Below are positions 1 to 7,680 of a DNA stretch of 13,070 nucleotides, one piece after another. A program made the position numbers and the translations under genes. Where the stretch lies: positions 1 through 13,070 of the forward strand of contig CAIIXF020000429.1 in NCBI GenBank assembly GCA_903813345.2. Reading direction: 5' to 3'. A model generated the notes under the pieces. It had not been told where the DNA came from and ran no database searches. It saw only the letters and a program-made list of their open reading frames with translations. Numbering within the stretch: position 1 is the stretch's first letter; each line of letters begins with the position of its first letter. The DNA comes from Owenia fusiformis. Taxonomy: Eukaryota > Annelida > Polychaeta > Sabellida > Oweniidae.

Positions 1-519
1 GTCAAATCTTGAGTCAAATCTTAAGTCAGATTTGAATTTCTGAGAACACGTAGATGATTTTGAAAAAAAAATTTAGTCAATTTGAAGCAAGTTGAAAACA
101 GACCTTTTTGACCTTGAGAAGGTCATTGAAGGTCAAATGTCAAATCTTAAGTCAAATCTTAAGTCAGATTTGAATTTCTGAGAACACGTAGATGATTTTG
201 AAAAAAAAATTTAGTCAATTTGAAGCAAGTTGAAAACAGACCTTTTTGACCTTTTTTGACCTTGAGAAGGTCATTGAAGGTCAAATGTCAAATCTAAAGT
301 CAGATTTGAAGGTCAAATGTCAAATCTAAAGTCAGATTTGAATTTCTGAGAACATGTAGATGATTTTGAAAAAAAATTTAGTCAATGTGAAGCGAGTTGA
401 AAAAAGACCTTTTTGACCTTGAGAAGGTCATTGAAGGTCAAATGTCAAATCTAAAGTCAGATTTGAAGTTCCGAGAACATGTAGATGATTTAGAAAAAAA
501 TTGAAGTCAGTCTAAACAG
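1..519. repeat. Tandem array, ~138-157 bp unit, about 3.6 copies
   Basis: Units start at about 1, 139, 287 and 444, each opening with GTCAAATCTT or GTCAAATCTA. They share the same order of blocks: AGTCAGATTTGAA, GAGAACAYGTAGATGATTT, a poly-A stretch, GACCTTTTTGACC and TGACCTTGAGAAGGTCA. Length varies by small internal duplications: an extra CTTTTTTGAC near 251-260, and a second GGTCAAATGTCAAATCT block near 310-327. The last unit is cut off around 519. The array probably continues left of the window. No open frame persists through it, so it looks noncoding. Confidence 0.95.
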
Positions 520-560
520 TATTTGTTAAGTTATAGGAAGTTGTAAGAAATTGTTACAGA

Positions 561-614
561 CGCCGGACGCCAACCGCCGGATGCCAACCGCCGGATGCCA
601 ACCACCAACCGCCG
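561..614. repeat. 14-bp GC-rich minisatellite
   Basis: Three consecutive units, CGCCGGACGCCAAC then CGCCGGATGCCAAC twice (561-602), are followed by a partial CACCAACCGCCG. The block is much more GC-rich than its surroundings. A short GC-rich minisatellite followed by a terminal hairpin (here 641-667) is an arrangement seen in nonautonomous DNA transposons of marine invertebrates. Assignment to such an element is inference. Confidence 0.9.
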
Positions 615-640
615 TCGCAAAAAAACGGAGACCATAACAA

Positions 641-667
641 TATGTCACCACTTTTGGTGGTGACATA
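641..667. repeat. Perfect 11-bp hairpin, possible transposon terminus
   Basis: TATGTCACCAC (641-651) and GTGGTGACATA (657-667) are exact reverse complements around the 5-nt loop TTTTG. It is followed by A-rich sequence. The hairpin lies 27 bp after the GC minisatellite, so both may belong to one element whose other end is not evident. A bacterial-type terminator is not meaningful here, because the setting is eukaryotic. Confidence 0.85.
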
Positions 668-1330
668 AAAAACATGACTTTATGGAAACCATCTGATTAA
701 TAAAAAAAAATCAACATCACATTTACAGCTTCCTCAATTTTTTAGTTTCAAAAGATGTACTAAATAGTGTTAGGTTGCCAGGCTGAGAACATCTTCCCAA
801 GAATCTATGCAACCTTATGCAGTCATCATTTCCACATCATCATTGCACACAGAATATCTTTCTAACAATACATTCAAAAGATAGGGAGACGCATTAAGGA
901 CTAAGGCACACCCAAAGAGTACATTAAATCAATAGAATTAAGGTTGTGATTAATAAGAATCATTGCTTATGAAAACTCTTGGAAATGTAGGAAAATTCAG
1001 AATGGATATATTTTTAATACTCACATAATAGTACATTTCCTCTTCTTTAACTTCTTATCTCAGACATAAATTCATCTTCTGAAAGTACAAAATGGGGTTC
1101 ATGATTTAGATCTAAAACATTTGAGCAGCTCTTGCTATTTTTGAGTATGTATGTTTGGTATTTTGATGCAATCCTCAATGGATTCACATGTTTCTCTATT
1201 AATAAATTCATTTGTTGAAATTAAGAGATCTCTAAAACACTAAATGATATACTACATTCCCTTTTTAAACTCAAAAAGTAGAAAACAGCAATTGTGAATA
1301 ATTCCAAATGAAATAAGATTATTTTAGTCA
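668..1330. other. AT-rich stretch with nothing recognised
   Basis: Both strands are interrupted by frequent stops. I see no repeat family, RNA gene or recognisable exon. Confidence 0.6.
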
Positions 1331-1334
1331 ATAT

Positions 1335-1540
1335 TCAAACATATGAACCCTCACATAGAGAGACTGATTGAGAGAGTGAATGAGTAAGTGAACTTCTGAA
1401 TGAGAGTGAGAGAATGACTTTAAGGAAGTGAGTGACTTACTAAGTGACTGAGTAAGTAACTTGCTGGGTGGCTGGATGGCGGGCTTGCTGGCTGGCTTGC
1501 TGGGTGGCTGGATGGCGGGCTTGCTGAGTGGCTGGCTGAT
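1335..1540. repeat. Cryptically simple GAGTGA tract plus 36-bp repeat
   Basis: 1360-1455 is a drifting array of GAGTGA, GAATGA, AAGTGA and GACTGA words. From 1460 it changes to a 36-bp unit starting CTTGCTGGGTGGCTGG, with copies at 1460-1495 and 1496-1531 and a partial third. On the minus strand the tract reads as Pro/Ser/Lys/Gln-rich peptide (PAIQPPSK repeated), which is the translation of a simple repeat rather than a gene. Confidence 0.85.
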
Positions 1541-1594
1541 CAACTCCACATTTTGGAGATAAGCTTAAACATAAGTTAAGATGTAAGTTAACTA

Positions 1595-1819
1595 CAGCCC
1601 ATTTCAGTTTTATTTCGTCAGTAGAACCCCAAAAATATGAAATCAGGAGACCATTGTGCAATAATATTTGGAAAAGTATATTCATATTGTACATGAATGA
1701 CATTTGTATATTTCAGATTATTTAGTTCTGTTTTGTGCAATAAGCCTGTGCCCTCTTATAATGAATTTCAGCCATGTTACAAAGTATCTTTTTGAAAATA
1801 CTATGGCAGAGAAGCATAC
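1595..1819 (+). mobile_element. Left arm plus centre of an older foldback element
   Basis: The segment starts CAGCCCATTTCAG just after a TA at 1593-1594. It is collinear with 2148-2365: shared words are GGAGACCATTGTGCAATAAT, GGAAAAGTATATTCATA, ATGTACATGAATGACATT, GTGCAATAAGCCTGTGCC and GGCAGAGAAGCAT. It lacks the right inverted arm seen in the intact copy. The matching right terminus is probably at 2640-2721, so 1595-2721 may be one element interrupted by later insertions. Divergence from the inner copy is clearly larger than between that copy's own two arms. Confidence 0.75.
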
Positions 1820-2035
1820 ATGCTATCTATTGCAAGACTTATGCCTGGCACAACCGTCACCAGGTTATTAAGTGTTTTTAAGTTTCGCAAGGATCTTGCC
1901 ATGGCCGTGGTAGTGTTATCGCGAAAGCCTGGTATAATCGTGACAATGCTATACTATATTGCAAGGCTTGTCACGACCGTGGTAATGTTAAAGCACGATA
2001 TGACTGTGACAATGGTTATATTAAATAGCATTTAG
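1820..2035. repeat. Degenerate ~36-bp tandem repeat
   Basis: GCAAG/GCGAAAG-type starts recur near 1832, 1887, 1922, 1961 and 1993. Each is followed by a variant of RCCGTGGTARTGTTA or ATCGTGACAATGCTA. The plus strand is open from 1820 to 2035 (71 codons) with about 12-residue periodicity (RKDLAMAVVVLS, RKPGIIVTMLYY, ARLVTTVVML). Period 36 keeps the frame without selection, so I do not call it a gene. It sits exactly where the older foldback copy ends, so it may be that element's internal filler or a separate insertion. Confidence 0.65.
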
Positions 2036-2145
2036 AAGCATTGTAAATTTCAAAGAATGATTAACTACCTTAAATATGTGAATCTAGACTTCTATACATG
2101 AACATGGTACTCACGTACATTGAAACGTGAACTTTTAGATTCATT

Positions 2146-2544
2146 TAGAGTCCATTTCACTGTTTCATTGCGTCAGTAGAATGGCAAAAATAAGAAATTG
2201 GGAGACCATTGTGCAATAATATATGGAAAAGTATATTCATAATGTACATGAATGACATTTGTATATTTCAGATTTTTTAGTTTTATGTGCAATAAGCCTG
2301 TGCCGTCTTGTAATATGAAGAATTTCAGCCATGTTAATCTTATTGAAAATAACATGGCAGAGAAGCATCCCAATATAAGAGGCCACACACTTTATAAGCC
2401 AAACTAGAAGCAATCCAAGATATACAAATGTCATTCATGTACATTATGAATATACTTTTCCATATATTATTGCACAATGGTCTCTCAATTTCTTATTTTT
2501 GCCGTTCTATCTACTGACGAAATGAAGCAGTGAAATGGACTCTA
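2146..2544. mobile_element. Intact foldback/MITE with ~120-bp inverted arms, TA ends
   Basis: The left arm 2146-2266 and right arm 2420-2544 are near-perfect inverted copies. By eye they differ at about four substitutions and one 4-bp indel (a TAGA present near 2507-2514 on the right only). The termini read TA-GAGTCCATTTCACTG and CAGTGAAATGGACTC-TA, so TA is a plausible target-site duplication, as in Tc1/mariner-type MITEs. The centre 2267-2419 carries GTGCAATAAGCCTGTGCC and has no coding capacity. Short minus-strand frames across the arms are by-products of the inverted repeat. The transposase superfamily is inferred from the TA only. Confidence 0.85.
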
Positions 2545-2545
2545 G

Positions 2546-2721
2546 TCTTCTTAGTTTTTTGTGCAGTAAGCCTGTGTCCTCTTTTAATTTAAGAATTTGT
2601 AAGCGATGTTATCTTTTTGCAGGTTAAACAAATGTCATTTATGTACAATAGGAATATATTTTTCAATTATTATTGCAAAATGATGTTTTGATTTTACGCA
2701 ATAAAACACTGAAATGGGCGA
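2546..2721. mobile_element. Centre fragment plus right arm of the foldback family
   Basis: It begins with TTAGTTTTTTGTGCAGTAAG, which matches the centre of the family. It ends with a degraded inverted arm: ACAAATGTCATTTATGTACA, TTATTGCAAAATG, then AATAAAACACTGAAATGGGC. That terminus is the inverse of the one at 1597 (GCCCATTTCAGTTTTATT) and is followed by TA at 2722-2723. With 1595-1819 it could form one outer element, but the centre is present in both pieces, so two separate broken copies are equally possible. Confidence 0.65.
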
Positions 2722-2895
2722 TAATAGAGAGATCTGCTCACTATTACGGGAAATTCACGAGTTTATGTGGAATTTATCTGTCAAAAACATTATCATGTTT
2801 GATCCTCGTTTAGTCTAGTTTACTTTGAGCAACCTCTTACCTTCAAATCTGCTATCTTGACTACAAACTGAGTACAAAACCTCCACTGAGTTTAC

Positions 2896-3109
2896 CACGT
2901 GAGGGTACAACAATATTGAATTTCGGCCAGTCAGTATGCCATAATGATTGCTCCCAAAAATAGCACGTGCTAGGAGCGCTCTGATTGGTTGGATTTACAG
3001 CACGGGTTAGGAGCGTCTATTGTTTGGATTTCGAACCTCAAACCCGGGTTCAATAGAAATTCAAACACGTGCTACACATCTTAGCACGTGCTACACATCT
3101 TAGCACGTA
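2896..3109. promoter_or_regulatory. Cluster of CACGTG (E-box) motifs with inverted CCAAT box
   Basis: CACGTG occurs at 2896-2901, 2964-2969, 3066-3071 and 3085-3090, with a half motif at 3104. The second is the core of the perfect 12-bp palindrome TAGCACGTGCTA (2961-2972). The last two lie in a 19-bp tandem repeat CACGTGCTACACATCTTAG (3066-3103). CTGATTGG (inverted CCAATCAG) is at 2981-2988 and lies in a duplicated block of about 27 bp (2970-2997 and 3007-3031). CACGTG is the bHLH (Myc/Max, USF type) site in animals. No transcript start or exon is visible nearby, so regulatory function is a guess. Confidence 0.4.
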
Positions 3110-3971
3110 TGACACGGGTGCAATGTGTATTCGGCATGGAGTGCTTCTGGCTTTTCTTGCTACCCTTCCGATAAATGCGCCAGTTGAAAAATTATCACTC
3201 TGAACAGAAAATGGAAGTTTAGCTTTTGCAACCTCTGGGGCGATCCAACAAGGGTAGTAAGTGGACAGAGGTTTTTCGCAATCAAAATGTTGAAAAAAAG
3301 AGATATCTGTGGTCCTGTATGCGACCTTGCCCGGAACGAGATTTACGCATTATGAACTCATCTTAGAATATATTCAAACAAATAGTAGTTTCCCTATAGT
3401 TATTTCCCTATAGGCTATCGTCTGACTTTTTATTTGAAAGAACGGAAATTTGGAATATACAAATGATCTCATTTCAAATGGCAACAAAGTAAAATCTTGG
3501 CACAAGGGCACAAATGAATTGTTTAAAACATTTAAAACAAGGAAAATCATTAACCTTGAGCATTTGAATCTTATAAAAGCGTTTTAAACGGCCTTAAGAT
3601 TATACTTTTTGGTTCCCATGATTTGACATCTTTAATCAATTAAATATCTAGAAAAACAATATCAATTGACATTGGACAACGTCTAACAATTCATGAACAA
3701 ATCAAACTCAAATTCATTAGAAAACCGGAATCAAATGTTTTAAATTAAATCCAAGTTAAACATGGGTATTTCCAAACATGGGTATTGTCAAACTTATCCC
3801 CGATTTAACAATGATGCAAAAAGCCATCCTTTGATCATTAGGTTTATCACAAGATCAGATTATGTGGATTATAAAATTAAAACTCTTAAAGAATAATCCC
3901 TTGTCATTGATACTTCTCTTTAAACCAAACTCAATATTTGGAATATACCTCTCTGTATAAAACATATACTT
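3110..3971. other. AT-rich stretch with nothing recognised
   Basis: There are no long frames, repeats or RNA genes. A few low-complexity AAAC/TTTAAA words occur. A short ATG frame near 3138 (MECFWLFLLPFR, then stop) is not supportable as a gene. Confidence 0.6.
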
Positions 3972-4114
3972 AGGCCCGTAGCCTTAGGGGGGTGAGGGTT
4001 GCTCGCACCCATCGTGATTCCTGCTATTTTTGGACCAAAATTGTCACAAGTGAAACCCGCCTGGAATTTTTCAAAAAGTGACCCCCCCCCCCCCTTTGCA
4101 AATCCTGGCTACGG
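3972..4114 (+). mobile_element. MITE copy, CAGGCCCGTAGCC family (internally shortened)
   Basis: It starts AGGCCCGTAGCC and ends TCCTGGCTACGG, the inverted terminus. The interior matches the reference copy at 10692-10912 in order: CCAAAATTGTCACAAGTGAA, CCTGGAATTTTTCAAAAA, then a C run and GCAAATCCTGGC. The left-centre portion is deleted. A frame reading through it (3999-4187) is a by-product. Confidence 0.85.
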
Positions 4115-4349
4115 AATTGTTACTCTTTGGTTTAAAATAAAGGTTATTGTGCTTAGCGCCTGTTTCGAGATTCGCTTGCAAAATTAAACCCTGATTCAAT
4201 TTAACTGATTCAATTTAATTCCTTGCAGAACACCAAACGCTGAAAAAGGACACATCATAAAGTAAAGGAAAACAAAAGTATTATTTTCAAAATGCCAAAA
4301 CAATCATGTATTATTTTATTCTATAGCTACATCAATTGAATACATGTTA

Positions 4350-4618
4350 CAGGGGTGTAGCCAGCTTTCATTCAGGGTGGTGCGATTGTCAAAATAAATT
4401 CGGTTTTTAGTCGGGGGACGCGATAGGCATAAACAAGCCAAAATATTAATTTTTATCTTGAATTTTACAAAAATTGATACAACTTCCTTCAAAATTGAAC
4501 TAGAAGTTTTAAATAAAAGGCATTAAAAGCTCCTTTCATCTTCCTTCTTTATTGGTTATGGGGGGGGGGGTGCGGGGTGCGATCATTCACCCATCGCACC
4601 CCCCCCCCCCCTGGCTAC
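4350..4618 (+). mobile_element. MITE copy, second subfamily (complete length)
   Basis: Termini CAGGGGTGTAGCCAG and CTGGCTAC are inverted relatives of the CAGGCCCGTAGCC termini, but the centre is different: TTTTAGTCGGGGGACGCGAT, then TTGATACAACTTCCTTCAAA, then AGCTCCTTTCATCTTCCTTC. G10 (4561-4570) and a C run (4599-4611) flank the right hairpin. The same centre occurs inverted at 5020-5288, so this is a genuine subfamily with at least two copies here. The frame 4577-4867 starts inside the right terminus and has no family resemblance. Confidence 0.85.
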
Positions 4619-5019
4619 AAACTTTACACAATATCAACTGTATTTAAAACTGTATATTGTAAGTGGCTTATTAAGCATCAGATCAATCATTTATTCATTT
4701 TTAATTCTACGTCAAACATTCTGTTACGCCAGAATCCCTCTTATCTGCCGTTTGCTTTTGGAAGGATAAAGCCAAAGGGGACGCGGCTATATTACGATAT
4801 ACGTCAAATATTTATGACATTTCCCTTCACCAGGGCCTACAACAATATTCTTAACACCACTTATTAAAGGATACATGCATCAAGGGGTAGACATCATTCA
4901 AAAGTCATAAACATTACCGGGTCGGTCAGGGGAAGGTGCAATTTCTACATGCAAGCACATTTACAAATATGCACATATAATCAATAAAGTCGATTCCTTG
5001 GGAATATGTAATTGGGTTT
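4619..5019. other. Spacer between two MITE copies, nothing recognised
   Basis: AT-rich unique-looking sequence. The plus-strand frame reaching 4867 shows no recognisable domain. Confidence 0.6.
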
Positions 5020-5288
5020 ATAAGCGTAACAAGGGGGAGCGATGGGTTCGTACCCCCTCCCTACAACCAATTAAATACAACCATCAGGTAGAGGAAGAAA
5101 AGAGCGTTAAAATGATTTTTTGTTTGAAGTTTCCAGCTCAGGTTTGAAGGAAGTTGCATCATTTTTTGTTGAAATTCAAAACAAATCATTTTTGCCTAAT
5201 TTATATCACGATCGCCCCCCCCCCTGACTGAAAACCTATAAATATTTTGGTACTTGCATCCCCCCACTGAACGCTGGCTACGGCCCTG
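5020..5288 (-). mobile_element. MITE copy, second subfamily, inverted
   Basis: Reading the minus strand, it opens CAGGGCCGTAGCCAGCGTTCA, passes GGTTTTCAGTCAGGGGG, GATGCAACTTCCTTCAAA and CGCTCTTTTCTTCCTC, and ends in a decayed CCCCCTTGTTACGCTTA. These blocks follow the same order as the copy at 4350-4618. The two lie in opposite orientation about 400 bp apart, so the locus could form a large hairpin. Confidence 0.8.
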
Positions 5289-6620
5289 TGGTTTTACCGA
5301 AAACTATATCATCAACATTTTATCATTATGCGGAAAGTCCAATAAGAAATCTTAAATGGTAAATATGTTGCATTTATTGAAGGAATTCCACTGTAAATTA
5401 TAATAGTGAATGTTTGATATGAATATGAATTCATCCATTCATCAATACTCTCAAAATCCATTCTTTTGAAATAAGATGTTACAACAAAGGTATTTGGAAA
5501 CTTTAATCTAACTTAGAGCATCTTTCTGATTGCTAATTATGTGTATCAATACTTTGATTGCACCTCAGCTGGAGATTAAATCTTAATAATTTGATCAAAG
5601 GGATTGTAATTTTCCCCAATATTCTCTTATCTATATTACAATGTGTATACTCGTTATATTGTGTCCAGTATGTGCTGATAAACTAAAGATATGTTTTTGG
5701 ATATCAACATTCAGAAAAAGTGTAAGATACCATTCTAGATACCATCCTTTATAGCAGGGTTAGAAAACTCAAACGGATGCCAGATTGATTATATGATAAT
5801 GTTAATATAGGCAGCATGGTTTAAAACAATTGGTGGATCTGGAGGGGGGGGGTGACAAGGCGACACCCGGGAGGGGACATTATCAAGGTGGTTCACAGGA
5901 GCGGACTAAGACATTGGCAAGGGGAGTAGAACATACTCTGAAGTACAGAAGTAAAGATTGTAAATAAATCTGGAAATAAATTGTCTCAGTGTATAGTGAG
6001 TTTCCTCAGTAATCTTACATAAACTTCTCGGTCTATAATTCCTGAGTATTGCTTTCAGTTTTATTTCGGACCTGAGAAATTTGGAATACGGAATCATTAT
6101 CTGGCAAAAGAATGTAATGCCCCGAGGTGTAATGCATTGTATGCATCACTCAATATCATGACGCAACAATGCCTCGTTGATCATTTAACGGTTGGAATCA
6201 TGAACATGCCAAAACATTTCTCCAAACTTAACTTGTTTCTTCTTTAAGTCTGATTTTGAAAGGAAAATACAACGTTGGGGAGGACGAAGGTTGGTTCCCG
6301 GGGGTTGGTTCAAGCACTAATGGGATTCAAAGCATCCGTCGAATGATAAAACTCTCAGTCAAGCAGGCAATTTAAAGCAGTTGCCAAATGTCAGTAAATA
6401 CATTTGATCCTTTACAGTAACCACATCGAGGCGAGGGCCCCTCAAAGGGGGGGGGGGGGGGGGTAAACACACAGTGCCATCTGAACAATACAATCGGCAA
6501 TAATTTACATTAACTTAAATCAAACCCAATACTCAAACGAAAAGTTAGCTCGTTATGTATTTATAAAATATACAAATAAATTTAGTCAACATTTTAAGAT
6601 CAAAATAAATCTATTAAACC
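5289..6620. other. Unrecognised AT-rich stretch with G homopolymers
   Basis: No supportable gene is seen on either strand. A run of nine G lies at 5844-5852 and a run of about seventeen G at 6447-6463. These may be remnants of the G/C-run MITE family, but no terminus remains to prove it. GGTTGGTTC is duplicated at 6290-6311. Confidence 0.55.
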
Positions 6621-6666
6621 TTCTAAGTGATATTTTCTACGTGATATGTATTTTAATCACTTAGAA
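6621..6666. repeat. Perfect 11-bp inverted repeat, 24-nt loop
   Basis: TTCTAAGTGAT (6621-6631) and ATCACTTAGAA (6656-6666) are exact reverse complements. The loop contains a second GTGATAT word. No element boundary is apparent. Confidence 0.75.
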
Positions 6667-7310
6667 TCAACAAGTCGATTAGCATCGCCTGTAGCTGACA
6701 ATATTATTTCAAAGGACGGTATGAAATTGCCAAAATGTTTAAATTAATTGTCACCGTACATACAAAAGCCTTTGTTTGCTTCTTTCTAAATGTTCCAAAT
6801 AATCTGCGAAAACATGAATGAATAAAATAGATCAAAATTAAAACTACCCTGTATATTTCATTAAAGATCATACACATTTTCGTACATGAGAGGCTGCACC
6901 ATCTTACCATACTTGGTGTTTCGAACTTTCCTTAGCAGCGTGCCGAACATATAACAATCTTGCCGACCTGGCAACAAAAAACATATACACCTTACAACAG
7001 TTTGGAGACACACACAAACTCCAATTCGCAAATTAAAACAATATACATTTACTCATAAACAACCAACCAAATAATACCCCGACTCCAAACCAAAATAAAC
7101 AATTACTTCATAACAACCAACACGAAACCAACACTTCAAAATATACATTCTAACAAGGGAATCTTCCCATTATCTTTTTAATCACCACTCCCATAACCAC
7201 ACTTAATTAAGGAACATACCTGATACACACATAATTACAGTGACCTAGATACATAATTGGCCACTGATACACATATAACACGTACCACTGACAACTAAGA
7301 ATCAACCTAA

Positions 7311-7655
7311 CCACCAATATGGCTAGGAAACGCAACAACAAACTTTACAAAGCCAAAAAAACAATACATCCTTTCAAACACTCATAAAACACACAAAACC
7401 AAAGCAGCGAAAACTAAGCTCTTTGATTACTTGTCGGATTACACACCGTCAGAAGCAGAACACTCTGTTCTCTCTAAGGGACTCAAGTTTATTCCCACCC
7501 CAAACTTAAAAACACTAGAGCGGGAACTCCCGACTGACATTCTAAGTTTTACCAGAAAACTTAGATTAAAATACTTATTTCATACAAGGAATAGAACGAA
7601 ACACCCGTTCTCTACAACGGAAAAACAACACAACCAGACCAGACTTAAACAATAA
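7311..7655 (+). pseudogene. Penelope-like element ORF, N-terminal fragment
   Basis: An open frame of 114 codons runs from just after a stop at 7308-7310 to TAA at 7653-7655, with no in-frame ATG; TTG at 7431 begins its recognisable part. That part reads LSDYTPSEAEHSVLSKGLKF then IPTPNLK, and after a linker DILSFTRKLRLKYLFHTRN and KHPF. The pattern 'L...E..LLSKGL.F.PTP ... F.RKLRLKY.F ... HPF' is what I know from the N-terminal region of PLE reverse-transcriptase proteins, which prime reverse transcription and integrate with RT plus GIY-YIG endonuclease. Full PLE ORFs are several hundred codons; here RT, thumb and endonuclease are missing, so it is a dead fragment. A second frame, ATG 7319 to TAA 7387 (MARKRNNKLYKAKK...), could be the true start, shifted by one indel. 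Family recognition is from memory and unverified. Confidence 0.65.
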
Positions 7656-7680
7656 ACCAACCACACACAGACACAATCAA

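Noticed and set aside
1-519. CRISPR-like array
   Set aside because: Units are contiguous 138-157-bp tandem repeats with no unique spacers, in a eukaryotic context.
1328-1703. Minus-strand Ser/Pro/Gln/Lys-rich frames
   Set aside because: They translate the GAGTGA and 36-bp simple repeats; the two overlapping frames show the same repeat in different phases.
2173-2434. Two minus-strand frames of 65-71 codons
   Set aside because: Both lie in the inverted arm and centre of the foldback element and have no recognisable domain.
3046-3060. tRNA B-box-like GGGTTCAATAG
   Set aside because: Lacks the terminal CC of the B box and has no A box at a suitable distance upstream.
3999-4187. Plus-strand frame through the MITE at 3972
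   Set aside because: It runs through the element's C homopolymer (PPPPF) and out of its terminus; no domain.
4577-4867. 96-codon plus-strand frame
   Set aside because: It starts in the MITE's right terminus (RTPPPPGYK) and continues into unique sequence without a recognisable domain or coding bias.
5906-6097. 63-codon minus-strand frame
   Set aside because: No similarity or domain recognised; chance length in AT-rich DNA.
6704-6910. 68-codon minus-strand frame with hydrophobic stretch
   Set aside because: Hydrophobicity follows from T-rich composition; no neighbours or motif support a gene.
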